This document shows, in pieces, positions 43,179 through 51,082 of a DNA stretch of 64,000 bases. The notes beneath the pieces are model-generated. The model was given only the letters and a program-made list of their open reading frames with translations. It was not told where the DNA came from and made no database searches. The stretch comes from Nocardia aurea (lineage in GTDB: Bacteria; Actinomycetota; Actinomycetes; Mycobacteriales; Mycobacteriaceae). The stretch spans positions 1 through 64,000 of the forward strand of contig NZ_QCYJ01000103.1 in assembly GCF_003123685.1 (NCBI RefSeq), in the 5' to 3' direction. Each line of letters starts with the position of its first letter. The stretch's first letter is position 1. The translations under genes were made by a program, and so were the position numbers.

Positions 43179-43634
43179 ATGGAGATCTATCGCGGAATCG
43201 ATGACCTCGAAGCAGCGGTCGGCAAGGAATTGGGGCCGACCGCATGGTTCGCCGTGGAGCAGAAGCGAATCGACGGATTCGCCGACGACACCGAGGATCA
43301 TCAGTGGATTCACGTCGACACCGAGCGCGCGGCGTCCGGTCCGTTCGGGGCGACGGTGGCGCACGGATTCCTGACCGTCTCGCTGCTGCCGTATTTCCTG
43401 AACCAATTGCGCAGGATCGAGGGCGTGCGCATGGGGGTCAACTACGGGCTGGACAGGGTCCGTTTCCCGGCGCCGGTCCGTGCCGGTAGCCGAATCCGTG
43501 CCCGTAGCACCCTGGTCGGATGTGAGCGTATCGGCGCCGACGGTGTCCAGTTGCTGACCAGGACCACCGTCGATGTCGATGAGAGCGAAAAGCCCGGCTG
43601 TGTAGCCGATCTCGTAGCCCGCTACTACTTCTGA
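43179..43634 (+). CDS. MaoC-type (R)-enoyl-CoA hydratase
   Basis: The 151-residue hot-dog protein keeps the hydratase 2 motif: FADDTEDHQWIHVDTERAAS with Asp and His in the expected places, followed by GPFGATVAHGFLTVSLL. It should add water to a trans-2-enoyl-CoA to give the (3R)-hydroxyacyl-CoA, which suits the SDR at 5411. Its reading contrasts with the MaoC protein at 10571 that lacks these residues. The start is ATG 43179 after GGAAGG. It lies 88 bp after the amidohydrolase and is followed by a GC-rich hairpin. Confidence 0.87.
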   Translation: MEIYRGIDDLEAAVGKELGPTAWFAVEQKRIDGFADDTEDHQWIHVDTERAASGPFGATVAHGFLTVSLLPYFLNQLRRIEGVRMGVNYGLDRVRFPAPVRAGSRIRARSTLVGCERIGADGVQLLTRTTVDVDESEKPGCVADLVARYYF

Positions 43635-43646
43635 TCCGGATCGGGT

Positions 43647-43682
43647 GCGGCCGGGTCGTGGTGGTTCGTTCGACCCGGCCGC
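43647..43682. terminator. Hairpin between convergent genes
   Basis: A perfect 12-bp stem (GCGGCCGGGTCG and complement) has a 12-base loop and lies between the MaoC stop and the stop of the Cys-rich protein gene. Confidence 0.8.
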
Positions 43683-43704
43683 CACCGGTGCCGTGTGGTC
43701 CCTC

Positions 43705-44379
43705 CTAGACCTCACACTCATCGGTGTGGAAGGGTTCGAAAAAGGTGTTCATGGCGTCGCGGGTCATGAGATCGGCCAAGGCCGTGAAACTGAACCTCGT
43801 CCCGGGGGCCGCCAGTGCCGTGCCCAACTCGACCAGGTAGTCGTGCTCGTCGTCGGGCAGCAGCGTGTCGTACAGTTCGTGGAAGCCGTAGTCGTAGTCA
43901 CTGATCGGCAGTCCCTCTACGTACACCTCACCTGCCTCACATGCCAGTTCGCGTGCTTGCGTGATCATCAGATGTATACACAGTTGATCGGCCAGATTGC
44001 GTGACTGTGGTCGGTGCCCGCGATCGAGGGCCTCGACGAGCTGCTCGAAGGTACGGGTCACATGGTGGTGGAACACCGGCGTACACCCATGTGACGATTC
44101 GCCGCGTACTTGCTCGACGAGAATCGTGCCCGCGATCACGAGCATCATCGCGGTTCTCGGGGTGAGGTCGGGCGCGGCGCAGGCATCGCATTCGTCGTAC
44201 CGGCACGCTGCGCAGTTCGCGCAGTCGTCGGCGCAGTTCCGGCACTGAGAGCAGAACGAAGTGTTCCCGGCGCAGGCGATTGTGGGAAATCGAAGTATTC
44301 CGTCCGCGGGAGTGATCGGCCGATGGTCGAGCATCGTGCGGTACACCAGGGTCTCCGTGCTCACTGCAACCTCCGTCAT
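43705..44379 (-). CDS. Cysteine-rich protein of unknown function
   Basis: In this 224-residue protein nine cysteines fall within residues 36-67 (C36, C43, C46, C49, C53, C56, C59, C64, C67), spaced C-x6-C-x2-C-x2-C-x3-C-x2-C-x2-C-x4-C-x2-C. The rest is an acidic helical domain with HHH near residue 103 and no obvious signal peptide. The spacing suggests several bound metal ions or an Fe-S cluster. I do not recognise the family. A redox sensor, metal chaperone or electron carrier are all possible. It is transcribed divergently from the TetR gene at 44544, with TACGTA repeats in between, so that TetR protein may control it. Confidence 0.72.
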   Translation of the reverse strand: MTEVAVSTETLVYRTMLDHRPITPADGILRFPTIACAGNTSFCSQCRNCADDCANCAACRYDECDACAAPDLTPRTAMMLVIAGTILVEQVRGESSHGCTPVFHHHVTRTFEQLVEALDRGHRPQSRNLADQLCIHLMITQARELACEAGEVYVEGLPISDYDYGFHELYDTLLPDDEHDYLVELGTALAAPGTRFSFTALADLMTRDAMNTFFEPFHTDECEV

Positions 44380-44435
44380 CGACAGCTATGTCACACATCA
44401 CTGTGATCTGGCACATAGTGTGCGTCGTCGGGAGA

Positions 44436-44455
44436 CCTACGTACGTACCTACGTA
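44436..44455. promoter_or_regulatory. Repeated TACGTA sites between Cys-rich and TetR genes
   Basis: TACGTA occurs three times (44438-44443, 44442-44447 and 44450-44455), with CCTACGTA as a direct repeat. It is a probable operator of the adjacent TetR regulator. Confidence 0.55.
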
Positions 44456-44543
44456 TTTGCCGTCCGGGAGAGCGCGGCGGCGCGGTTCGAGCCGATGGTC
44501 TGGTGGAAAGGTGACTGTCCTGTCGAAGAGGCCCGATCAGGTG

Positions 44544-45122
44544 ATGGGACGTGTCGACGCGCGCGTCGTACGGACCCGCGAGAGCCTGCGTGCCGCCGCG
44601 CTCGACCTGGTGGCGGAATTCGACTGGAACGAGGTGTCGGTTACTGATGTCACCAAGCGTGCGCAGGTCAGCAGGCCGACGTTCTATCTGCATTACGCGT
44701 CGTTGGACGAGTTGGCCGCCGACGCCCTGATCGAGCGGATTCGCGCGTCGGCAGCCGCGGGCGTGGCGCTGGACTCGGCCGGTGTGCCGGGCACCCTCCT
44801 CGATTTCCTTCACGAGGTGAACGAGCATCGGGTCGTCTATCGCAGGCTGGTCGGCGCACGCAGCGTGGCGGGCATCGCGCGTGAGAAGGTCGCGAGCCAT
44901 CTTGCCGATCGGTTGGTGCAGTGGCGTGTCGCCGGGCCCGACGCCGAGGAGTTCGCCCAATTCACGGCAGGCGGAATTCTGGGTTTTCTGTCCTACTGGC
45001 TGCGTTCGGACCTTATCGAACCGCCCGAGTCCGTCACCGCGACCGCTCGCCGCCTGTGGACGATGATCCACGGGCCACGGCTGGTCGGTGGTGGGCCCCC
45101 ACGGTTTGCGGCCGAGGTCTGA
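44544..45122 (+). CDS. TetR-family transcriptional regulator
   Basis: This protein of about 192 residues has an N-terminal TetR helix-turn-helix (RESLRAAALDLVAEFDWNEVSVTDVTKRAQVSRPTFYLHYASLDEL) and an all-helical ligand domain. Start choice is uncertain: ATG 44544 (used here), GTG 44541 and GTG 44511 are all in frame, the last preceded directly by GGAAAG. It is divergent from the Cys-rich protein gene. The TACGTA repeats between them suggest it represses that gene and itself. The ligand is unknown. Confidence 0.82.
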   Translation: MGRVDARVVRTRESLRAAALDLVAEFDWNEVSVTDVTKRAQVSRPTFYLHYASLDELAADALIERIRASAAAGVALDSAGVPGTLLDFLHEVNEHRVVYRRLVGARSVAGIAREKVASHLADRLVQWRVAGPDAEEFAQFTAGGILGFLSYWLRSDLIEPPESVTATARRLWTMIHGPRLVGGGPPRFAAEV

Positions 45123-45151
45123 TGCTCGTGTGAGAGTCGGGGCCCTATGCC

Positions 45152-45736
45152 CTATGCGCTGATACCGGCGGTGAGGATGGCGGCCAGCTCCCGATAGGCG
45201 AGGGCATCGTCCAGGCCGGTGCTGGCGCGGACGCCGCGTTGCTGGATTCTGACCATCATTGTCGCGACGAGGTCGGCGGCGAAGGCCGCATGGACATCGC
45301 GGAACTCGCCCCGGGCGACGCCTTCATCGATGAGCTGCCGCACACGCCGAGCCGCGATCCTGGTGTTCTTCTCATAGATCTCGCGGGCAGGAGCGAAGGC
45401 GTCGAGGTCGATCATGAATTGATCGGAAGCGGTGGCCAGAGTGATTCCGACGGCCGAGAGATAGGCGGTGATCCGTTCGCGCGCCCCGGCTCTCGCGTCG
45501 ATGTGGGTCTCGACGTCCTCGGCGGCACGGCGGAAGAAGTACACGGTCGCCGCGCGCACGAGTTGCTCCTTGCTGCCCGCGAGTGTGTAGAGGGTCGATT
45601 TCGAGCATCGAAGGGTGCGAGCGATGTCATCGAGTGTCAGATGGGCGAAGCCTTCCACGAGAAACAGTTCGAGCAGCGCGTCGAAGAGTTCGCCACGGCG
45701 TCGGGTGGCGAAGCCGGAACGAGTGGGCTGCTCCAT
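45152..45736 (-). CDS. TetR-family transcriptional regulator of the adjacent dehydrogenase
   Basis: The 194-residue TetR protein has the DNA-binding domain RRGELFDALLELFLVEGFAHLTLDDIARTLRCSKSTLYTLAGSKEQL. ATG 45736 is preferred to ATG 45763 because the latter would place the start inside one of four AGTACT-core operator sites. The gene is divergent from the acyl-CoA dehydrogenase at 45839, and the four sites lie between them, so autoregulation and control of the dehydrogenase are likely. In such pairs the inducer is often an acyl-CoA (inference). Confidence 0.83.
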   Translation of the reverse strand: MEQPTRSGFATRRRGELFDALLELFLVEGFAHLTLDDIARTLRCSKSTLYTLAGSKEQLVRAATVYFFRRAAEDVETHIDARAGARERITAYLSAVGITLATASDQFMIDLDAFAPAREIYEKNTRIAARRVRQLIDEGVARGEFRDVHAAFAADLVATMMVRIQQRGVRASTGLDDALAYRELAAILTAGISA

Positions 45737-45744
45737 GGCGCGAA

Positions 45745-45810
45745 TAGTACTGGAGGCTGCCATGCAGTACTGTTTACGGTCGCAGTACTGAGCTGAGTAA
45801 TTAAGTACTG
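45745..45810. promoter_or_regulatory. Array of four AGTACT-core operator sites
   Basis: Sites with core AGTACTG start at 45745, 45765, 45783 and 45803; the two middle ones are the full palindrome CAGTACTG. Spacing is 20, 18 and 20 bp, near two helical turns each, so bound regulators would sit on the same face. They lie between the divergent TetR and dehydrogenase genes. Confidence 0.75.
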
Positions 45811-45838
45811 TCTCTGGTAGCTAGTCGAGGAGATCTCC

Positions 45839-46975
45839 ATGGCTGTTGAACGCCTGCTGCCCACCGAAGAAGCCCGTGACCTGATCGGTCTGACACGCGA
45901 CATCGCCGACAAGGTTCTCGATCCGGCCGTGGACGAATGCGAGAAGTCGGAGAGCTATCCCGAGGGGGTGTTCGCCACATTGGGCGAAGCGGGGCTGCTC
46001 AGCCTGCCTTATCCGCAGGAATGGGGCGGCGGAGGCCAGCCCTACGAGGTTTATCTGCAAGTGCTGGAGGAGATCGCGGCGCGGTGGGCGGCGGTTGCCG
46101 TGGCCGTCAGCGTCCACAGCCTCGCGTGTCACCCGCTGCTGGCGTTCGGCACCGAAGAGCAGAAGCAGCGATGGCTTCCGGAGATGTTGGGCGGCAACAT
46201 GATCGGTGCCTACAGTCTGTCCGAACCGCAGGCGGGCTCCGACGCCGCGGCGCTTACGTGCAAAGCCACGGCGACCGACGGCGGCTACCGAGTCCACGGG
46301 GCGAAAGCGTGGATCACTCACGGTGGCATCGCCGACTTCTACAATCTCTTCGCGCGCACCGGTGACGGAAGCCGCGGCATAACCTGCTTCCTCGTGCCCA
46401 AGGATCTCGATGGCCTGTCGTTCGGCAAACCGGAGGCCAAGATGGGTCTGCATGCCGTACCGACGACCTCCGCGCATTATGACAACGCGTTCATTCCGGA
46501 GGATCGGCGGATCGGGGCCGAGGGGCAGGGATTGCCGATCGCGTTCAGCGCGCTGGATTCCGGTCGCCTCGGTATCGCCGCCGTCGCCGTCGGACTGGGG
46601 CAGGCCGCACTCGATGAGGCCGTCGCCTACGCGCGCGAGCGCGCGGCCTTCGGGAGGAAGATCATCGACCATCAGGGCTTGGGATTCCTGCTCGCCGATA
46701 TGGCCGCGGCGATCGACTCCGCGCGGGCCACTTATCTCGACGCCGCACGTCGACGTGACGCCGGGCTGCCGTATTCACGGCACGCGTCTGTGGCGAAACT
46801 CGTGGCAACCGACGCGGCAATGAAAGTCACCACCGATGCCGTCCAGGTGCTGGGCGGCTACGGCTACACCCGCGACTTCCGAGTGGAGCGTTACATGCGA
46901 GAAGCCAAGATCACCCAGATATTCGAAGGTACCAACCAGATTCAACGTCTCGTCATCAGCCGGTCCTTGGCCTGA
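45839..46975 (+). CDS. Acyl-CoA dehydrogenase, short-chain type
   Basis: The 378-residue acyl-CoA dehydrogenase contains PYPQEWGGGGQPY, MIGAYSLSEPQAGSDAAA, GAKAWITHGG, FGRKIIDHQGLGFLLADM, VLGGYGYTRDFRVERYMREAK and the catalytic Glu in IFEGTNQIQR. That Glu position and the GYGYTR motif are typical of butyryl/short-chain enzymes. ATG 45839 has GAGGAG upstream. It is monocistronic and separately regulated through the AGTACT array, so it probably serves general fatty acid or short acyl-CoA oxidation and not only this island. Confidence 0.88.
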   Translation: MAVERLLPTEEARDLIGLTRDIADKVLDPAVDECEKSESYPEGVFATLGEAGLLSLPYPQEWGGGGQPYEVYLQVLEEIAARWAAVAVAVSVHSLACHPLLAFGTEEQKQRWLPEMLGGNMIGAYSLSEPQAGSDAAALTCKATATDGGYRVHGAKAWITHGGIADFYNLFARTGDGSRGITCFLVPKDLDGLSFGKPEAKMGLHAVPTTSAHYDNAFIPEDRRIGAEGQGLPIAFSALDSGRLGIAAVAVGLGQAALDEAVAYARERAAFGRKIIDHQGLGFLLADMAAAIDSARATYLDAARRRDAGLPYSRHASVAKLVATDAAMKVTTDAVQVLGGYGYTRDFRVERYMREAKITQIFEGTNQIQRLVISRSLA

Positions 46976-47471
46976 CGATCGCGCGCGGACGGCGGAGCCG
47001 CATTCGGGAGGTTCGTCGTTCGGCGGCGTGACATCGCGCTGTGACAGCTACATCATTGCTGAATGGGTCCCGTACTTCGGCGATGGCGCGTGAGCACGGA
47101 ATCGAGCTTGCTGACACCTGATGCGGGCCACCAGGTTCACCAACTGCTCGACCTGGTGCTGACCATGACTGTCGACTTTGGCGCTCAAAACCAGCCCTGG
47201 ACTGTACCGGTTCAACGATGTAGCGCTGGAATTCCAGCTGACGCGGCCGATTTCGATCCTCGAGACTGTCACCGATCGCCCCCCGACGTGCCTGCCAGTG
47301 TGCTTGCGCCGCAGAGCGGGGTTCGCATATCCCGTCCGGGGCTCGATATCCGAGTGAGATCCTCGAATTCGGCACGCGGACGCGGGAATCCCTGAACGAA
47401 GGCAGCCACTCGACGACGCCCTCGACGAGTATTCTGATAGCGGTGGCGTATGAGGCGTCCGGATTCTCGTG
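46976..47471. other. Intergenic stretch without a recognised gene
   Basis: About 500 bp lie between the convergent dehydrogenase and P450 genes. Two overlapping open frames, one on each strand, are present, but neither product has recognisable motifs or a ribosome binding site. I see no hairpin terminator and no repeat. It may be decayed coding sequence. Confidence 0.4.
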
Positions 47472-48740
47472 TCACGCCGGGTGCAGCGGCGCGGAAGCGG
47501 GGAACGTGACCGGCAGGGCGTTGAGCATTCGGTGTAACGGCCCTGATCGCCAGGTCAGGGTGTCGACCGGCTGAGCCAGCGTGATCTCCGGGAGGGCATC
47601 CAGGAGTTGGTCGATCGCCTCGTGGGCGATGATCATCGCGAGTGGCTGAGCCGGGCAGGTGTGTGGTCCCGCTCCCCATGCGAGATGTGCGCGGTTTCCG
47701 GTACGGTCGCCCGCGATCGCCGGGTCGTTGTTGCAGGCGGCCGAGCTGATGACGACCGGTTGGTGCGCGGGCAGCCACATATCGTCGAACAGTTGCGGTT
47801 GGCGAGGATATCTCACGCTGAAATTCGCCCACGGTGGATCTGTGAACAGGACCTCATCGATCGCGTCGCGGGTCGATATGGAGCCGCCGATCACATTGTC
47901 GCCGAATCGGTTGTCGGTCAGCATGAGCAGCAGTGTATTCAGGATCAGTCCGCAGGTGGGTTCTGTGCCCGCTGCGTACAACAGTGCCGTTTGGTTGACC
48001 ATTTCCAGGTCATCGAGATCCGCGACGTCCGCCATCAGCCATGAGGTGAGATCGTCGCCGGGATCGCATCGCTTTTGCTCAACGAACTCCAGCAGAATCG
48101 ATTCGAATATTTCGTTGCCGCGCCGAGCGGATTCGGAATCGGCGGCGTTGAGAACGGCGATCATGCCGACGAGTGCCTGCTGTCCCTTCTCGGGCGGGAG
48201 CCCAAGAAGTTCGTTGAGCACTCGGAAGGTGAGTGGGAACGCGTACTGGCCGAGCAGGTCGGCCGATCCGGATTCGCAGAACGCGTTGATCATCGGAATG
48301 GCGGTGCGTTCGACGACGGAACGCAGCGAGTGCAGGTCGACCCGGTCGAGGCCCGCGGTGCACGCACCCCGGAATCGGGTGTGTTCCGCGTCGTCGCTAC
48401 GCGGCGCGACGGGACGCCATCGCAGCAGGGGTAGTACAGGGCAGTCAGCAGGAGCCTGCTGTTGCCAGATTCGTGGATCGGAAGCGTAGTGTGCCGCGTC
48501 GTCCAGGATGCGCAGCGCCTCACGGTAGCCGATCACCAGTGTCGCGGGGACGTCCGGTGCCAGTTCGACAGGTGCCAACGCGCCGTAGCGATCGCGCATC
48601 GCCCGGCAGACCCGGTCGGGGTCGGTCGCGAACTCCGAAGTATGTAGCGGCACGCGTGGTCCCTCGGCGGCGATCGGGGAGGATTGCTGCGAGACCGGAG
48701 GTGAATACCGGTGTGACGGCGAAGCCGGTGGCGTTGTCAC
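47472..48740 (-). CDS. Cytochrome P450, conservon/CYP157-like, without ExxR
   Basis: The 422-residue P450 has the haem-thiolate loop HLAWGAGPHTCPAQPLA with Cys362 and an I-helix AAGTEPT near 256-262. In the K helix the normally invariant ExxR reads EVLF (residues 296-299), so the Arg is missing. The N-terminal segment (GPRVPLHTSEFATDP, VELAPDVPATLVIGY) matches P450s of the CYP157 group found at the end of actinobacterial conservons, where loss of ExxR has been reported. No conservon genes (kinase, roadblock, DUF742, GTPase) flank it, so it is an orphan. No ferredoxin gene is adjacent. Its reaction is unknown. Confidence 0.85.
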   Translation of the reverse strand: MTTPPASPSHRYSPPVSQQSSPIAAEGPRVPLHTSEFATDPDRVCRAMRDRYGALAPVELAPDVPATLVIGYREALRILDDAAHYASDPRIWQQQAPADCPVLPLLRWRPVAPRSDDAEHTRFRGACTAGLDRVDLHSLRSVVERTAIPMINAFCESGSADLLGQYAFPLTFRVLNELLGLPPEKGQQALVGMIAVLNAADSESARRGNEIFESILLEFVEQKRCDPGDDLTSWLMADVADLDDLEMVNQTALLYAAGTEPTCGLILNTLLLMLTDNRFGDNVIGGSISTRDAIDEVLFTDPPWANFSVRYPRQPQLFDDMWLPAHQPVVISSAACNNDPAIAGDRTGNRAHLAWGAGPHTCPAQPLAMIIAHEAIDQLLDALPEITLAQPVDTLTWRSGPLHRMLNALPVTFPASAPLHPA

Positions 48741-48819
48741 AGGCCGACTCTAGACAAGACGTGTCGCTGACGCATCCCCGAAGGTGTAGCGATCGCGTAG
48801 AAATCGGATGATCATCTGC

Positions 48820-49150
48820 CGGAATGGTGATTGGCGTTCGTTGCGGGCGTGGTGTACCGCTGCGAACAACCCGCGCTGGATACCCGCTGTTGTGGAGCGA
48901 GGCGGTGCGGGTCGGGGGTGAAGGTGGCGGGCGCGATGGAGGCGGTCCACCGCGCGGGCGTGCTGCACCGGGATGTGAAACTCGGAATATCCTGATGACC
49001 GACTACGACTAACCGGAGCTGACATTTCGAAATCGCCAATATCTCCGGCGGCTTCGTCACTTGTACCGGTGTCACACCGTTCGCCCGCCTTCACCGCTTC
49101 GGAGGGTGTTGAAAGGGCAGGGGCCAACAGTGGCGTGAGGCACAGTCGCA
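48820..49150 (+). pseudogene. Remnant of a Ser/Thr protein kinase
   Basis: Pieces of a eukaryotic-type kinase catalytic loop and activation segment are readable with frame changes: AMEAVHRAGVLHRDVKLG, then GNILMTDYD, then ISGGFVTCTGVTPFAPAFTASEGVE near 49035-49110. HRDVK-GNI and PAFTAxE correspond to the catalytic HRD loop and the APE-side of the activation segment in PknB-like enzymes. No N-lobe, no intact frame and no transmembrane part remain. It lies between the P450 and a TetR gene and is clearly non-functional. Confidence 0.7.
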
Positions 49151-49435
49151 GACGGAGTTCAGGTCGCTTGGATCAGCGTGAACCGCGACGACAACATATC
49201 GTCTGGTTTCCGGCGCATCTCGTCGAGGCCATGGGCCATCTCCGAATGGCGGGACCGTTCACTGTGATGTATGGGCACTGTTTCGACGGGGGTGGCCGCG
49301 AATGAGCAGCTAGATATCGAGGTGGCCGAGAGCAGTTTCCGTACGGCCGTTGACGGTTGCCGTCGTGGTGGACAGCACACGGTACGGCATAGGGGCGGTC
49401 GCCTGCTCCGTCTCGGTAGGCTGGGCCGATGGCCG

Positions 49436-50146
49436 ATGGCCGAGTTCGAGCGCGCCCCATCCCGCCCCGCACAGGCAGGCGCGTCGTCGTTGCGCAAGGA
49501 CGCCGAACGCAATCGGGAACGGGTGGTGGAGGCGGCCCGTAGGACCTTCGCCCGAGAAGGTCTGAGTGCTTCGATGGCCTCCGTCGCTCGGGAGGCCGGG
49601 GTTGGGATTGCTACCTTGTTTCGGCGATTTCCCACACGGGACGATTTGATCGCCGCGGTTTTCGCCGACCGCATGGACGCGTACACGGCTGCCGTACTCG
49701 ACGCGCTGTCCGACACCGATCCCTGGGGTGGTTTCCGGAGATTCGTGCAGGAGGTCTGTTCGATGCAGGCCGCCGATCGCGGTTTCGCCGACGTCCTGAC
49801 GATGACCTTTCCGGGCGCGCGGGATTTGGAATGCCAACGGAGTCACGCCTACCACGGTTTCTTGGAACTCGTCGAACGAGCCAAGGCCACCGGCCGCCTG
49901 CGCCCCGACTTCACCTCGCAGGATCTCGTCGTACTGCTGATGGCCAATGCGGGGGTGATCGCGGTGACCCACGACAGCGCTCCCGACGCGTGGCGGCGCC
50001 TGGTCGCCTACATGATCCAGGCGTTCGAAACTCGCGATCGCGAGGGTTCGTCGTTGCTTCCGCCCGCGCCGGATCCTGAGGACCTGCAGCGCGCGATGTT
50101 TCGCGACCGTGCCGTGCACGACGATGGGAATCGAATGACTGAATAG
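49436..50146 (+). CDS. TetR-family transcriptional regulator
   Basis: This 236-residue regulator has a TetR DNA-binding domain (RNRERVVEAARRTFAREGLSASMASVAREAGVGIATLFRRFPTRDDL) and a helical ligand domain ending in a proline-rich tail. ATG 49436 is the first plausible start; upstream in-frame residues to 49271 look non-coding. The GntR gene follows after 43 bp on the same strand, in between which lies a small AT-rich element. The pair may form one regulatory unit. Targets are unknown. Confidence 0.8.
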   Translation: MAEFERAPSRPAQAGASSLRKDAERNRERVVEAARRTFAREGLSASMASVAREAGVGIATLFRRFPTRDDLIAAVFADRMDAYTAAVLDALSDTDPWGGFRRFVQEVCSMQAADRGFADVLTMTFPGARDLECQRSHAYHGFLELVERAKATGRLRPDFTSQDLVVLLMANAGVIAVTHDSAPDAWRRLVAYMIQAFETRDREGSSLLPPAPDPEDLQRAMFRDRAVHDDGNRMTE

Positions 50147-50176
50147 GTGGTACTAATAGTATCGATCGATTCGATG
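50147..50176 (+). promoter_or_regulatory. Short AT-rich element before GntR copy 3
   Basis: GGTACTAATAGTATC carries GGTACTA and TAGTATC half-sites. The promoter of the GntR copy at 6504 has the similar GATAATAGTGGTATC 29-40 bp before its start, so the two paralogues may recognise related autoregulatory sites. Confidence 0.45.
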
Positions 50177-50189
50177 ATAGGGAGCGCGC

Positions 50190-50954
50190 ATGTCCGCGAC
50201 GTCGCAGCAGTCAGCCGTCGTCCGTGTGCCCAAGGCTGGTGAAATGGTCGCGGCACAACTGCGTCGACAGATCGTGACCGGTCAGCTGCGTGAGGGTGAC
50301 GCGCTGCCCTCCGAGGTCGAGCTCATGGAGCATTTCGGGGTTTCGCGCCCGACACTGCGCGAGGCATTCCGGGTGCTCGAGTCGGAGCAGGTCATTCGGA
50401 TCAGGCGGGGAGCGCGCGGCGGTGCCCGGGTGGTCATGCCCGACGTCGAGGCTGTTGCTCGCTATGCGGGCACCCTGCTGCAGTTCCGTAAGACTACACT
50501 CGCCGACGTACACGAGGCGAGGGCGCAGTTGGAGTCGGCGGCGGTCGCTGTGCTGGCCAAGAAGCGGACGACGGCGGACCTGCGGGCGCTCGACGAAATG
50601 GTCGCCGCGGGTGAGTTGGTGGGTGATGATCCGATCACGTTCGGCCGGCAGCACAAGCCGGAGTTCCATCGACTTCTGATGCGCCTCGCCGGCAATCAGA
50701 CGATGATCATGCTGCTCGACATCCTGTTCGCCGTCGTCGAAAGTCACGTCGAGAAGTTCATCGGTGAGAATCGAGGCGATGCGGCCCTGGAGTCCACCGC
50801 TGCCGCCGCGCAACGCGCGCATGTGAAACTGGTGCAGCTCATTCGGGACAAAGATGCCGACAAGGCCGTTGTCTTCTGGCGGAAGCATTTGACGCAGATC
50901 AAGAATTTCGTGATCCAGGATCCCGGAGAGTCGGTGCTGGACGTTCTTCTGTAG
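50190..50954 (+). CDS. GntR/FadR-family transcriptional regulator, copy 3
   Basis: The 254-residue winged-helix/FCD regulator is nearly the same length as the one at 6504 and matches it throughout (VVRVPKAGEMVAA, LREGDAL, FGVSRPTLREAF, ARYAGTLLQ, LIRDKDADKAV, ESVLDVL), about three quarters identical by eye. It keeps the common LPSE at the end of helix 2. The FCD domain suggests an organic acid or acyl-CoA ligand. ATG 50190 lies 8 bp after AGGGAG. It sits next to a TetR gene and near the FprA remnant, 44 kb away from its close paralogue. Confidence 0.88.
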   Translation: MSATSQQSAVVRVPKAGEMVAAQLRRQIVTGQLREGDALPSEVELMEHFGVSRPTLREAFRVLESEQVIRIRRGARGGARVVMPDVEAVARYAGTLLQFRKTTLADVHEARAQLESAAVAVLAKKRTTADLRALDEMVAAGELVGDDPITFGRQHKPEFHRLLMRLAGNQTMIMLLDILFAVVESHVEKFIGENRGDAALESTAAAAQRAHVKLVQLIRDKDADKAVVFWRKHLTQIKNFVIQDPGESVLDVLL

Positions 50955-51082
50955 GAGTATTTTCCCGAGAATGCGGCAAACAGGTGATCCTGAGCGCATC
51001 GATGTTTCGGATCCGACCGTGACATTTCCTTGTTCCTGTTCCACCTTCACCTGTCGGAGAATCGATAGGGTCGCGGTCGCGG

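Noticed and set aside
43937..44416. Alternative frame across the Cys-rich gene
   Set aside because: It reads Arg/His-rich sequence and overlaps the frame with ordered Cys spacing, which is the better gene.
46956..47395. Possible small genes on either strand after the dehydrogenase
   Set aside because: Both overlap each other, lack ribosome binding sites and show no motif or repeat; kept only as an unexplained intergenic stretch.
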